A DNA stretch of 61,319 bases from an uncultured Eubacteriales bacterium (GCA_900317765.1 ONID01000015.1:1-61319), one strand, 5' to 3'; shown: positions 1-9,132, counted from the stretch's first letter. Numbers and translations are program-made. Notes: a model not told the origin generated them from the letters alone.

Positions 1-102
1 ATGGTGGGTCACAAGCAAATCGTATACCAGATGGTGCGCAATCAGAAAAAGACACTGCGGTATTCCGCCCTGGATGTCTTTTTAAGACGGAATACCATGT
101 AA
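1..102 (+). CDS. recD2: C-terminal end of a RecD2-like ATP-dependent DNA helicase (partial)
   Basis: The window opens inside a reading frame that ends with TAA at 100-102. The visible 33 residues (MVGHKQIVYQMVRNQKKTLR and on) resemble the last helicase-2 segment of RecD2/RecD-like SF1B helicases, where a 'VGSKE.VY.M..N....RYS.L' ending is common. RecD2 is a cytoplasmic 5'-3' DNA helicase involved in DNA repair. Its place directly before comF (stop 60 nt before the comF start) fits the recD2-comF order found in many Clostridia. The Walker motifs lie outside the window, so the call rests on a short tail and on context. Confidence 0.6.
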   Translation: MVGHKQIVYQMVRNQKKTLRYSALDVFLRRNTM

Positions 103-162
103 TGTCCGATTCGCTGCAACATGCCGCTTCATATTGTGATAATAAGAAAGGTTTGTAAATTG

Positions 163-918
163 ATGGAAATGTTGGAAAGAATAAAAGAGAGTGTGGCGGA
201 ATTGTTTTTTCCGCGCAGGTGTCCGCTGTGCGGTTCTTTGATCAACAGCAATGAGCGCATATGCAATAAATGTTCAAAGGACGTCGAATTTATCCGTCGT
301 CCGATTTGCCGTTTTTGCGGCAGACCGCTCTACAGCTGCAATTGCCAAAGAGGTGAGTTTGCCTTTGTCCGCAACGTTGCGCCTCTGGTTTATACAAAGT
401 CTGCCAAAAAGGGCATTCACCGCATGAAGTTCAACAATTCGCCCTATTCCTGCACATACTTCGGCAAGCTGATGGCAAATGTCGTTCGAACGGAATATCT
501 TGACAGCGGCGTTCACTTTGATTGTGTGATAGGCGTGCCGATGTTCAAGGACGATTATCTCACGCGCGGTTACAACCAGGCGGTGCTGCTTGCCAAAACA
601 GTCGCGGAAGAAACAGAAATTCCTCTCTTCAATAAGGTGCTCATAAAGTACCAGAAAAACCGTCCGCAGCATACCCTTTCATTTATGGAACGCAAGCGGA
701 ATATTGAGGGCGTTTATCGGGTGGCACGTCCCGAAATGATACGCGGAAAGACAGTGCTGTTATGTGATGACGTGACCACATCCGGGAGCACCCTTAACGA
801 ATGTGCCATTACGCTGCTTGACGCCGGTGCAAAAGCGGTTTATTGCGTGACGGCAACGGTGGCGGTTTTGTCAGAAATGCCTGCCATCAAAGCGGCGGCT
901 TTCCGAACGGGCTGGTAG
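163..918 (+). CDS. comF: ComF family protein (phosphoribosyltransferase-like)
   Basis: 251 residues. The N-terminus carries two zinc-finger-like Cys pairs (C20-x2-C23 with C34-x2-C37, then C49-x2-C52 and C59/C61), followed by a type I phosphoribosyltransferase fold with the PRPP loop VLLCDDVTTSGST near residues 198-210. This is the ComFC/GntX architecture. In competent bacteria ComFC helps take up transforming DNA in the cytoplasm; in non-competent Clostridia the role is uncertain. I chose ATG 163 because agaaagg (145-151) lies upstream; an in-frame ATG at 121 has no clear site. It probably shares a transcript with the upstream helicase. Confidence 0.85.
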   Translation: MEMLERIKESVAELFFPRRCPLCGSLINSNERICNKCSKDVEFIRRPICRFCGRPLYSCNCQRGEFAFVRNVAPLVYTKSAKKGIHRMKFNNSPYSCTYFGKLMANVVRTEYLDSGVHFDCVIGVPMFKDDYLTRGYNQAVLLAKTVAEETEIPLFNKVLIKYQKNRPQHTLSFMERKRNIEGVYRVARPEMIRGKTVLLCDDVTTSGSTLNECAITLLDAGAKAVYCVTATVAVLSEMPAIKAAAFRTGW

Positions 919-958
919 CCTGCTATTGTGGACTTTTTCGTCAGTTTTCATAATTCTG

Positions 959-987
959 TTGACAAATTCGTTGGAAATCTTTATAAT
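959..987 (+). promoter_or_regulatory. Sigma-A promoter of the LRR surface protein gene
   Basis: TTGACA at 959-964 and TATAAT at 982-987 with an exact 17-bp spacer, about 85 nt before the start codon at 1071. Full consensus match. Confidence 0.8.
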
Positions 988-1070
988 ATTTATAGACGGT
1001 TTCACAATTTATACAACATTTTTTCATTGTGTTATCATGGCGATTACTTACTGAAAAGAGGAAGATAATT

Positions 1071-4000
1071 ATGAAAACGAGAAAACACAGGCAATTGATC
1101 CGGGTTTCAGTTTTGGGTCTGATGACAGTCATGCTGATGTCCGTAGGTGTGATGTTCTTTAATACACACGCTTCGGAAGCGGTATCCGGCAGCGATCTCT
1201 TGACAAGCAATTCGGATGCTGCTGTCAGCAAGACGGATGCTGCGGCTGCTGAGGCAGGTGCTGCTGAGGAAAAGCAGGATATTGCTTCACAGTCCAAGAG
1301 AACCGTTACGAGGACGGATCCCGTAGAGCCTCGTCCGACTCTGGCGCGAACGGCCAATATTACCTTTACCGCGCACGGTCCCAATCTTGGATTTACGATT
1401 AATTCCGGTTCTTCCACCACGGTATATGTAGACTGGGGCACGGGCACATACAAAAAAGAAACGTCCTCAAACGGCTATTTCTACAATGATTCGCTTCAGA
1501 ACAGTCCGAGCAATATCCGCATCTCGGCGGATTCCACCATCAAAAGCTTTATTTCCGACCGGAACGACAACAGCTATCTTCAGGACTTTGACGCTTCCGG
1601 ATGCACTACGCTCGAGGAGCTTGACGTTTCCCACAACAGTCTTGTCTATACACTCGATCTGTCAGCTCTTGTCAATCTGAAAAAGCTGGACTGCTCCTAC
1701 AATTCCATCCGGGAACTCAAGCTCCCTCACACGGTTTCCCTGTCGGCGCTGGATTGCAGCCACAACCTGCTGAGACCTTCCACCATTGACATCCCTTACG
1801 GGCAGAGGGGCACGTATGTGCCCCAGGCGGTTTCGGACAACTATGATGTGAATATCCAACAAAACGTCGTTTATGATACCGTATATGACGAGCTTGCGCC
1901 TGAGTATAAGCTTACCCATTACAATGCGGACGGCGCGGGTACAAGTAAGACAACCACCTTCAAATGGTATGACGGCAGCGATAATGACGTTACCTCTTCC
2001 GTGCAGAACAAAGGAAACGGCAAATACCTGTTTTCTCACGATTTGCTTAGCGGGACTTATTACTGCGTGATGACAAACCCACTTTTCAAGGACACGAGTG
2101 GGAAGACGTGCGTATGGAAAACGTCAACTACGTTGATTGTTCCCGAATCGCCATCCTTTACGGTTGTGGCGGATGACAGCCTTTCGGGGAATACTTTTTA
2201 TCTCACCACCAATTCCGACGCCCAACACATTTTTGTACAGTATGGGGGAAACACGAGGTTCTACCCCAGAAGCGCCGGCAATGTTTTCGCCCCGCTAAGC
2301 AAAGTAGGCAATCTTGACAGAACCATACACTTTTACGCTGAGAATCTCAAATCGCTCTCCTTTGAACCCTCCAGTGTCAAGCGTATCGAACTGTACGGAA
2401 CACCCGATCTGACCACTCTTATTGTTCCTGACAATCCGTCGCTGACAGCGCTGGATCTTTCCTCCTGTACGAAGCTGAAAACGGTCAACGCGGGCAACGA
2501 CGGACTGACGACGCTTGATCTGACAGGGCTGACCATGCTTACGACCCTCGACGTAAGCGGCAACAAGCTGAGATTCTCCGGTATCAAAAAGCCTGCCTCC
2601 TTCAAAACCGGCAATTTCAGCAATCAGGACAACGGCATGATTGCCCTGACAAATCCCATCGGAATCGGGCAGCCCATAGACCTTTCGGCGGAATATGTAG
2701 ACGCCAGCTCATTGTACACCTGGAGCGGCGGCGTTTCTCCCGAATGCAGCGGCGGTATCGCTACCTTCGACGCTGACGATATAGGCAAGACCACCTCCTG
2801 CGTCATCACGCATCCCGATTTCCCGGGTCTGGAAGTGAAAACCTCCGAAACCAAAATCATTCCTTCCGCTCCTGTTTTCACTCTGACCACCAGTGACAGC
2901 ACGGGAACAATCTCTTTTGCGCTCAACGACAGTGCGACAAAGGTGTATGTCGATTTCGGCAGCGGCTTTGTAGAAAAGAGCGGCGGCAGCATTTCCGGGA
3001 CGCTTGCGGGAAATACGGTCAAGGTCTACGCGGAAAACGTCACTTCGCTGTCGGTTCCGTCGTGCAACCTGACCGGGATGGACATCTCCCGACTGACCGG
3101 GCTGAAGAGCCTGAACGTCAGCGGCAATCCGGCTCTTGGACTGCCTGACCTTTCGCATTGCACCGGTCTGACATCCCTCAATGTCAGCGGAAACGACCTT
3201 GCCGAATTGGATATTGCGGGTCTCAGCCATCTTGCCACACTTGACGCAAGCGGCAACAAGCTGAAATTCTCCACCGTTCATCAGCCGGAAGGCTTTACAA
3301 ACGGCAATTACAGCAACCAGGACAATGAGGCGATTGTCATTGCCAAACCTGTCAGGGCAGGACAGACAATCGACCTCTCGACCGAATATGTCGACGGGAA
3401 GACAGTGTTCACATGGACTCCCAATGATGTTACATTCCGAAACACCGACGGAGTCATCTCCTTCGGGGACAATGCAAAGGGAAAGAGCATTTCCGGAGTG
3501 ATCACTCATCCTGACTACAGCGGTTTGACGGTCAATGTGACAGGCATCAGGGTGATGTCAGGATTCTTTGTGGATGACGATGGTTCAGGCGTTACGGCAG
3601 TGCCGGAGGATGACATTACGCTGGAAGACGCCGACGGCAACCCCATAGATATTGATGATGTCACACTCAGAATCCGACACCTCCATTCCGATGAAATCGA
3701 ATCCGAAAAAGCCGCAATCATCGGCAAGGGCTACAACGTTGCCGACAACGATATTCTGGACGGCTATGACATTTCTCTGATCGACAGAAACGGAAGACCT
3801 GTGAAGATTAAAGGAACAGCGGGTATAAGAATAACGCTCCCATACGGCGGCATCGACAGGAATGAGAATACCTTCGCTCTCTATCACAATGATTCTGTCG
3901 CAGGCATTGAAAAAATGACCTGCACGGCGGATGAAGCGGGAATTGTATTTGTCGGGCACAGGTTCAGCGCTTATACATTTATCGCAAGCCCGAAAGCTTC

Positions 4001-4340
4001 TGGTGAAGGAGGAGATGACACTACCTCTTCGGGAGGAGACACAACTCCGTCGGGAGGGGATACAACACCTTCGGGAGGAGATACAACTCCGTCGGCAGAG
4101 GGCACCATTCCGTCGGGAGACGATACAACTTCTTCTGAAGGCGATACAACCTCTTCAACAGGTGACGGCACATCCAACAAGGGCAATACCCCTGATACGG
4201 GAGAGTCTTCTGGTTATGTTGTTGTGACTTATCTGCTGTTGATGCTTTCATTGGGCGGAATGGCTGCGGTGTACTACCTCAGGCGCCAGGGGTTCCCAGG
4301 CGGCAATGATGATATGTACAGCGACAGTATGAAACAATAA
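1071..4340 (+). CDS. Leucine-rich-repeat cell-surface protein with sortase-like C-terminus
   Basis: 1089 residues. A Sec signal peptide (KTRKHR, then a hydrophobic stretch, cut near THA-SEA) is followed by three modules, each with short LRR-type repeats (L..LDVS.N.L) and a conserved block NxSNQDN...IDLS.EYVD...TW, then an ASP-box/PKD-like region. The tail has eight Thr/Ser/Gly heptads (4011-4178), TPDTG, a hydrophobic helix and an RR tail, which looks like a cell-wall sorting signal with T in place of L of LPxTG. This suggests an exported, wall-anchored adhesin or binding protein, similar in plan to internalin-type BspA/LRR proteins. GAGGAAG at 1058-1064 supports ATG 1071. The ligand is unknown. 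Confidence 0.75.
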   Translation: MKTRKHRQLIRVSVLGLMTVMLMSVGVMFFNTHASEAVSGSDLLTSNSDAAVSKTDAAAAEAGAAEEKQDIASQSKRTVTRTDPVEPRPTLARTANITFTAHGPNLGFTINSGSSTTVYVDWGTGTYKKETSSNGYFYNDSLQNSPSNIRISADSTIKSFISDRNDNSYLQDFDASGCTTLEELDVSHNSLVYTLDLSALVNLKKLDCSYNSIRELKLPHTVSLSALDCSHNLLRPSTIDIPYGQRGTYVPQAVSDNYDVNIQQNVVYDTVYDELAPEYKLTHYNADGAGTSKTTTFKWYDGSDNDVTSSVQNKGNGKYLFSHDLLSGTYYCVMTNPLFKDTSGKTCVWKTSTTLIVPESPSFTVVADDSLSGNTFYLTTNSDAQHIFVQYGGNTRFYPRSAGNVFAPLSKVGNLDRTIHFYAENLKSLSFEPSSVKRIELYGTPDLTTLIVPDNPSLTALDLSSCTKLKTVNAGNDGLTTLDLTGLTMLTTLDVSGNKLRFSGIKKPASFKTGNFSNQDNGMIALTNPIGIGQPIDLSAEYVDASSLYTWSGGVSPECSGGIATFDADDIGKTTSCVITHPDFPGLEVKTSETKIIPSAPVFTLTTSDSTGTISFALNDSATKVYVDFGSGFVEKSGGSISGTLAGNTVKVYAENVTSLSVPSCNLTGMDISRLTGLKSLNVSGNPALGLPDLSHCTGLTSLNVSGNDLAELDIAGLSHLATLDASGNKLKFSTVHQPEGFTNGNYSNQDNEAIVIAKPVRAGQTIDLSTEYVDGKTVFTWTPNDVTFRNTDGVISFGDNAKGKSISGVITHPDYSGLTVNVTGIRVMSGFFVDDDGSGVTAVPEDDITLEDADGNPIDIDDVTLRIRHLHSDEIESEKAAIIGKGYNVADNDILDGYDISLIDRNGRPVKIKGTAGIRITLPYGGIDRNENTFALYHNDSVAGIEKMTCTADEAGIVFVGHRFSAYTFIASPKASGEGGDDTTSSGGDTTPSGGDTTPSGGDTTPSAEGTIPSGDDTTSSEGDTTSSTGDGTSNKGNTPDTGESSGYVVVTYLLLMLSLGGMAAVYYLRRQGFPGGNDDMYSDSMKQ
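4011..4178 (+). repeat. 21-bp (7-residue) tandem repeats, GGDTTPS type
   Basis: Eight consecutive 21-nt units inside the LRR protein gene encode GDDTTSS, GGDTTPS three times, AEGTIPS, GDDTTSS, EGDTTSS and TGDGTSN. They form a flexible wall-spanning stalk just before the sorting signal. Copy number changes here would keep the reading frame. Confidence 0.85.
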
Positions 4341-4347
4341 TTCTTTT

Positions 4348-4394
4348 GCTCCCCTGTTTGACGGGTTTTCAATGTCAAAAAGGGGAGCATTTTT
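4348..4394 (+). terminator. Rho-independent terminator after the LRR gene
   Basis: GCTCCCCT (4348-4355) pairs perfectly with AGGGGAGC (4381-4388), followed by ATTTTTC. It ends the LRR protein transcript before the glyA promoter. Confidence 0.8.
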
Positions 4395-4454
4395 CATAGA
4401 AAACACAATTATTCTGTACAATCTGATGTTTTGAAAATAATTTCATAAAAATTC

Positions 4455-4483
4455 TTGCATGCGGCGTTGTTATCTGTTATAAT
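4455..4483 (+). promoter_or_regulatory. Sigma-A promoter of glyA
   Basis: TTGCAT (4455-4460), 17-bp spacer, TATAAT (4478-4483). The start codon is 46 nt downstream, so there is no room for a riboswitch in this leader. Confidence 0.8.
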
Positions 4484-4528
4484 GTAGCAGTTATATAAGC
4501 TCATATTTTTGAAAGGATGTTGAAGCCA

Positions 4529-5782
4529 ATGTACGCAGATATGCTTGATTCCATCGGATTCCTTAATTCATATGACAGCGAAGTTGCCGCAGCAATGGGC
4601 GATGAGCTTGCCAGACAGAGAAGAAATCTCGAGCTTATCGCCTCCGAAAATCTTGTTTCTCCCGCTGTTCTCGCAGCAATGGGCAGTGTGCTCACCAACA
4701 AATACGCCGAGGGCTATCCCGGCAAGCGCTACTACGGCGGCTGCCAGTGCGTTGACGTTGTCGAGGAGATTGCACGCAAGAGAGCCTGTGAGCTTTTCGG
4801 CGCTGAGCATGCCAATGTGCAGCCTCATTCCGGCGCACAGGCCAACACCGCGGTTTACTTTGCTCTGCTCGAACTCGGCGATACCGTTATGGGCATGAAT
4901 CTGGCCGAAGGCGGACACCTCACCCACGGTTCACCCGTCAATATGTCGGGCAAATACTTCAATTTTGTCCCCTATGGCGTTGATTCCGAAACCGGCAGAA
5001 TAGATTATGAAAAGCTCTATGAGACGGCTCTGCAGGTCAAGCCCAAGATGATTGTCGCGGGTGCCAGCGCTTATCCCAGAGCAATTGATTTTGCCAAGTT
5101 CAGCGAGATTGCCAAGGAAGTCGGCGCTTATCTCATGGTCGATATGGCACACATTGCAGGTCTGGTCGCAGCAGGCGTTCATCAGAATCCTGTGGAATAT
5201 GCCGATATTGTTACCACCACCACACACAAGACCCTGCGCGGTCCCAGAGGCGGCATGATTCTCTGCCGTGAGCAGTACGCCAAGGCAATAGACAAGGCGA
5301 TATTCCCCGGCACACAGGGCGGTCCGCTCATGCACACCATCGCAGGCAAGGCTGTCTGCTTCGGCGAGGCTCTCAAGCCGGAGTTCAAGGCATACGGCAA
5401 GCAGATCGTAGCCAATGCCGCCGCCATGGCGGAGGAATTTGACGCCCGCGGCGTCAAGATGGTTTCGGGCGGTACCGACAACCACCTCATTCTGCTCGAT
5501 CTCCGCGACACAGGCATCACCGGCAAGGAGCTGGAACGCCGTCTGGACGATGTTTACATCACCGCCAACAAGAACACCATTCCCAACGAGCCGCTCAGCC
5601 CGTTCGTGACCAGCGGTGTGCGTCTCGGTACACCGGCTGTCACTACCAGAGGACTTGTCGAGAAGGACATGAAGAAGATAGCCGAGTATATTTCGCTTGC
5701 TATCACGGACTTCGACAACAGTGCCGATGCAATCCGCGCCGGCGTCACCGAACTGCTTGAAGCTTATCCGCTTTATCAGTAA
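4529..5782 (+). CDS. glyA: Serine hydroxymethyltransferase
   Basis: 417 residues, the usual length for bacterial GlyA. It interconverts serine and glycine with tetrahydrofolate, supplying one-carbon units in the cytoplasm. Clear family motifs: LIASENLVS near the N-terminus, [11 protein letters not shown], the aldehyde-binding PLP lysine in [14 protein letters not shown] (Lys near residue 234) and the C-terminal [17 protein letters not shown] at 4511-4517 lies 11 nt before ATG 4529; an in-frame ATG at 4517 would overlap that site, so the later start is preferred. It is monocistronic: own promoter and own terminator. Confidence 0.97.
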   Translation: MYADMLDSIGFLNSYDSEVAAAMGDELARQRRNLELIASENLVSPAVLAAMGSVLTNKYAEGYPGKRYYGGCQCVDVVEEIARKRACELFGAEHANVQPHSGAQANTAVYFALLELGDTVMGMNLAEGGHLTHGSPVNMSGKYFNFVPYGVDSETGRIDYEKLYETALQVKPKMIVAGASAYPRAIDFAKFSEIAKEVGAYLMVDMAHIAGLVAAGVHQNPVEYADIVTTTTHKTLRGPRGGMILCREQYAKAIDKAIFPGTQGGPLMHTIAGKAVCFGEALKPEFKAYGKQIVANAAAMAEEFDARGVKMVSGGTDNHLILLDLRDTGITGKELERRLDDVYITANKNTIPNEPLSPFVTSGVRLGTPAVTTRGLVEKDMKKIAEYISLAITDFDNSADAIRAGVTELLEAYPLYQ

Positions 5783-5818
5783 GATTTTAAAATAAAAATT
5801 TTCCTCAAACATAAAACT

Positions 5819-5862
5819 AACCTCCCGCTCATGCAATTTTTCAGCATGGACGGGAGGTTTTT
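5819..5862 (+). terminator. Terminator after glyA
   Basis: AACCTCCCG (5819-5827) pairs with CGGGAGGTT (5851-5859), with extra pairing GCTCATGC/GCATG inside, followed by TTT. Strong intrinsic terminator. Confidence 0.85.
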
Positions 5863-5967
5863 GTCTGTGAGTAGAAAAAAGCAAATGAATCGACAGAATT
5901 CCGCAATCTCCGTTTCATTTACCAATATAATGATTAGATGGGCAGTGAATATTCTTCCAATTGACCG

Positions 5968-5996
5968 TTGTCTTTCGGTAAGAAAAATGCTATAAT
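5968..5996 (+). promoter_or_regulatory. Promoter of the Spo0A-like gene
   Basis: TTGTCT (5968-5973), 17-bp spacer and TGC-TATAAT (5991-5996, extended -10). The start codon is 54 nt downstream. Good -10, moderate -35. Confidence 0.6.
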
Positions 5997-6050
5997 TTTT
6001 CTCATGGAACTGCCAGATGATGAAATAGGAAAACAAAGGAATGTGGAATC

Positions 6051-6914
6051 ATGAAGAACACCATCAGAGTACTTGCGGCTGCCGGACTGAAGCCCCTGCT
6101 GGAATGCAACGGAAAAAAGTATGCTGCCGAAATCGAATATTTTCTTGACAGTGACGGACATCTCTCGTCAAAAATTGCCTGCATGCAGCCCGATGTGGTG
6201 TTTATGAATCTCTTTATGCCGGATGTGGACGCGATCGAAATCATCAAGGCTTACAGACTGCTGTATGCGAAATCATTTACATATTTCGCAGTGATTGTTC
6301 CGTTTTTGACGGGAAGTTTGAAAAAGGAACTGGATCAATGCGGCGTCAACAGGGTAATAGGCCATCCCTATTCCAAGCGCGATCTTGACGCGGTTCTTGC
6401 TGAGGTCGCTCAGTTGAAAACGACTCCGCTTGCGTCACTGAAAAGCTCCGGAATACATACGGTCCACACGCTGCACCACCGTCACGCTTCCTGTCAGCCT
6501 GACGCGGAACGTGAACAGGCCGACGCTGCCATAGACGAAATATTTGAAAGGCTTGGTCTGAATCAAAGCGACGTGGGATGCCGGTATCTGAAAAGAGCAG
6601 TGTCCATGGCAGCCTTTGGCGGAAGCACCGTTTTTTCCGTGACCAAGAGCATATACCCCGCCGTAGCGGCTGAATTCGGCACGACGCCCTCCTGTGTGGA
6701 ACGCAGGATCCGCGGAGCAATAGCCGGCGCGTGGAAGTCCGAACGTTCGGCGGTAATCACAGCATATTTCGGCTACACGGTGGACAACATGCGGGGCAGA
6801 CCCACCAACTCCGAGTTCATTGCCATGCTCGCCGACCGTATCAGATTGGATATGGCAAATGCCGATGGCAGCGCCAGCCGGCATCCGGACAGAGAAATGG
6901 GCATTCTAAATTAA
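6051..6914 (+). CDS. Spo0A-like DNA-binding protein with degenerate receiver domain
   Basis: 287 residues. Residues about 155-275 match the C-terminal DNA-binding domain of Spo0A, the sporulation master regulator: SITK..YP.-like VTKSIYPAVAAEFGTTPSCV, the helix VERRIRGAIAGAW, and GRPTNSEFIAMLADRIRL. The N-terminal 125 residues have receiver-like predicted order but lack its chemistry: the acidic pair near residue 10 is AA, the phosphoacceptor position (PDVVFMNLFMPD) is Asn53, and the conserved Lys is His (VIGHPYSK). Family knowledge: Spo0A normally needs Asp phosphorylation to dimerise. I infer a phosphorylation-independent paralogue, or a derived Spo0A in a lineage that no longer sporulates. 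AAAGGA near 6034 supports the ATG. Confidence 0.8.
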   Translation: MKNTIRVLAAAGLKPLLECNGKKYAAEIEYFLDSDGHLSSKIACMQPDVVFMNLFMPDVDAIEIIKAYRLLYAKSFTYFAVIVPFLTGSLKKELDQCGVNRVIGHPYSKRDLDAVLAEVAQLKTTPLASLKSSGIHTVHTLHHRHASCQPDAEREQADAAIDEIFERLGLNQSDVGCRYLKRAVSMAAFGGSTVFSVTKSIYPAVAAEFGTTPSCVERRIRGAIAGAWKSERSAVITAYFGYTVDNMRGRPTNSEFIAMLADRIRLDMANADGSASRHPDREMGILN

Positions 6915-6967
6915 AACGTCATTGATTGATTATGACAGAATAATTTAAGCTCTTCATTCGTCATTAC

Positions 6968-6996
6968 TTGACTTGCCCGAAGCAGTGTGATATAAT
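6968..6996 (+). promoter_or_regulatory. Consensus promoter abutting the AI-2E transporter gene
   Basis: TTGACT (6968-6973), 17-bp spacer, TATAAT (6991-6996). Transcription should begin near 7003, only about 6 nt before the first possible start codon (TTG 7009), leaving no room for a ribosome binding site. Confidence 0.75.
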
Positions 6997-7008
6997 GAAT
7001 TCGTTCAT

Positions 7009-8154
7009 TTGCGGCTTCTGTTCGCTCTTTTTCACATCGGCGACATCAAGAATGCGTTTATGGCGTTCTTTGCTGCGCTCGAACCGCTGTGGGTCGGTAT
7101 TGCCTTTGCGTATCTGCTCGTGCCCGTTGCGTCGTTCTTTGAGCGTCTGATTCAAAAAAGCAAACGACTTTCCCGTTATGCACGCCCGGTTTCCGTGCTG
7201 ATCACAAGCCTTCTGGTGGTTGCGTTTATTGCGCTGCTCTGCGCGGTGCTGCTGCCGCAGCTGATCACAAGCGTCACAGACCTTGCCGGAAAGCTGCCGG
7301 GTATGCTCAAGGAACAGCTTGACAGACTGCAGACATTCATCGCCTCCAATAATCGTTTTTCATCCACGGCTGCCAATCTTGTGGAGTCGGCGGAAAACAT
7401 GCTGATGACGTGGATTAAGACAAATCTGCTGGGAACCATCTCCAATATTGCCACCAGCCTGATGTCGGTCGGCTCCGCGATTGTCAATCTTCTGCTTGCC
7501 TTGATCATCACCATCTATCTGCTGCTCGACCGCGAGAGATACATGAACCAGTGCAGAAAGCTGTTCCACACGGTCAGCCGGAACGAGCGTGTCAATGACG
7601 CCGTTTACGATACCCTGCACCAGGCGAACAAGATGTTCGGCGGCTTTATTTCGGGCAAGCTGATTGATTCGCTGATTGTCGGTATCATTTGCTTTGTGTT
7701 TATGCTGATACTGGGTCTGGAATACCCTCTGCTCATCAGCGTTATTGTCGGCGTTACCAATATTATTCCCATGTTCGGCCCGTTTATCGGCGCGGTACCC
7801 TGCGCCTTTCTCCTGCTGCTGGTGTCTCCCAAGCAGTGCCTGATCTTCATTATCTTTGTGGTCATCTTGCAGCAGATTGACGGCAATATCATAGGACCGC
7901 GCATTTTGGGCGATTCCACGGGTCTTTCCTCGCTCTATGTCACCATCGCCATTCTGCTGTTCGGCTCACTCTTCGGATTTATCGGCATGATTATCGGTGT
8001 GCCGCTGTTTGCCACCATTTATTATGTTGTCAAACGTGTCGCCGAATACTTCCTGAGAAAGCGCGGACTTCCCACCGAAACCGCTGCATACGGTCCCGAT
8101 TTCCGTGCTTCCATCAAGTCGGAGGAAAGTGAAGATGACACCGATGACGACTGA
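7009..8154 (+). CDS. AI-2E family transporter (PerM/YdiK family membrane protein), short N-terminus
   Basis: 381 residues as written, polytopic with about seven to eight hydrophobic helices. Family features include the early block GIAFAYLLVPVASFFE, the long central soluble stretch, the region PMFGPFIGAVP and QQIDGNIIGPRILGDSTGLS. Members are putative exporters or antiporters of small molecules; the substrate is not predictable. The frame is closed upstream by TGA at 6988-6990, and homologues usually carry some 20-25 more residues in the first helix. The only upstream starts are TTG 7009 or ATG 7059, neither with a ribosome binding site. The gene may be translated leaderless or be 5'-truncated. 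The lipid kinase gene follows 18 nt later. Confidence 0.8.
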   Translation: MRLLFALFHIGDIKNAFMAFFAALEPLWVGIAFAYLLVPVASFFERLIQKSKRLSRYARPVSVLITSLLVVAFIALLCAVLLPQLITSVTDLAGKLPGMLKEQLDRLQTFIASNNRFSSTAANLVESAENMLMTWIKTNLLGTISNIATSLMSVGSAIVNLLLALIITIYLLLDRERYMNQCRKLFHTVSRNERVNDAVYDTLHQANKMFGGFISGKLIDSLIVGIICFVFMLILGLEYPLLISVIVGVTNIIPMFGPFIGAVPCAFLLLLVSPKQCLIFIIFVVILQQIDGNIIGPRILGDSTGLSSLYVTIAILLFGSLFGFIGMIIGVPLFATIYYVVKRVAEYFLRKRGLPTETAAYGPDFRASIKSEESEDDTDDD

Positions 8155-8172
8155 TGAAAGGGAGGGGTTGCT

Positions 8173-9084
8173 GTGAGATATGTGTTTATCGCCAATCCGA
8201 AAGCGGGAGCAGGAAAGGGATTTAATAAGTATAAGGACAGACTGATCGCGGCATGCGAGAAGATGGGCGTCCCCTACAAATTCATGCTGACCCGCTCAGG
8301 CACAGACCTCACCGATTTCGCCCGCAGCGAGGGTGAAAAGGGCGACGAGGTCAGGATCATCGTCTTAGGCGGCGACGGCGGCATCTGCGGCGCAGCCAAC
8401 GGCGTTATCGGCATGAAAAATGTGGAATTCGGCATTATTCCCTGCGGCTCCGGCAACGATTATGTCAAGTCGTTCGGAGGGGCGAAGGGCTTCGAGGACG
8501 TCGAGCGTTATCTTACCGCGCCGTCCCGTTATGTGGACGCGATCGACACGGGACATTTTGCCTCGGTCAATATCTGTTCAATGGGTATCGACGCCATCAT
8601 CTGTGACCGGACAAACCGCATGACACGTGCCAAAAAGCTGCTCGGCTCCGGAACCTATACTCTTGCGGTTCTGATCTCCATGCTCGGCAAGGTGTACAAT
8701 ACCCTGAAGGTCACCATTGACGACAGCGAGGTGTACGAGGGCGAATTCATGTTTTCGCTCGCGGCATGCGGTCAGTATTACGGCGGCGGCTACCGGGGGG
8801 CGCCCATGGCGGACCCGAGCGACGGTCTGCTGGACTTCGTCATGATCAAGCGGGTTTCAAAGCTGAAAATGGCGCGGCTTTTGGGCGAATACAAGAGTGG
8901 CAGCTATCCCGATTCCAAGAAATTCGAGGGCTTGCTCACTGTTAAACGCGGCAGGAAGATGAAAATTGAGTCCGCCAAACCTGCCATTGTCAACATCGAC
9001 GGCGAATGCCTTACTTTGAGCGAAGTGACTTTTGAGGTTATTCCCAAGGCGCTCAGGCTCATTGTGAATGACACAGCTCAATGA
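8173..9084 (+). CDS. Diacylglycerol/lipid kinase family protein (DagK/YegS/BmrU type)
   Basis: 303 residues. The diacylglycerol kinase catalytic domain is clear: IANPKAGAGKG at residues 6-16, the nucleotide loop VLGGDGGICGAANG near 61-74, and PCGSGNDYVKS. Such enzymes phosphorylate a lipid such as diacylglycerol or undecaprenol-related substrates at the inner membrane face. The start is GTG 8173, with GGGAGGGG at 8160-8167 at a good distance. It sits 18 nt after the AI-2E family gene and is probably co-transcribed with it and perhaps with alr. The lipid substrate cannot be told from sequence. Confidence 0.88.
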   Translation: MRYVFIANPKAGAGKGFNKYKDRLIAACEKMGVPYKFMLTRSGTDLTDFARSEGEKGDEVRIIVLGGDGGICGAANGVIGMKNVEFGIIPCGSGNDYVKSFGGAKGFEDVERYLTAPSRYVDAIDTGHFASVNICSMGIDAIICDRTNRMTRAKKLLGSGTYTLAVLISMLGKVYNTLKVTIDDSEVYEGEFMFSLAACGQYYGGGYRGAPMADPSDGLLDFVMIKRVSKLKMARLLGEYKSGSYPDSKKFEGLLTVKRGRKMKIESAKPAIVNIDGECLTLSEVTFEVIPKALRLIVNDTAQ

Positions 9085-9132
9085 TTTTGTCAAAACAATA
9101 ATTACATAATAATCAGCAAAGAAGATGTAACT

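Noticed and set aside
4484-4528. Glycine riboswitch before glyA
   Set aside because: The leader is under 50 nt and lacks aptamer-like structure.
4931-5884. Open frame of about 317 codons on the minus strand
   Set aside because: Opposite glyA, which is a certain gene; no similarity and no ribosome binding site.
5889-5895. Possible 0A box (ATCGACA) upstream of the Spo0A-like gene
   Set aside because: One mismatch in a 7-bp motif that occurs often by chance; no second site and it lies over 70 nt from the promoter.
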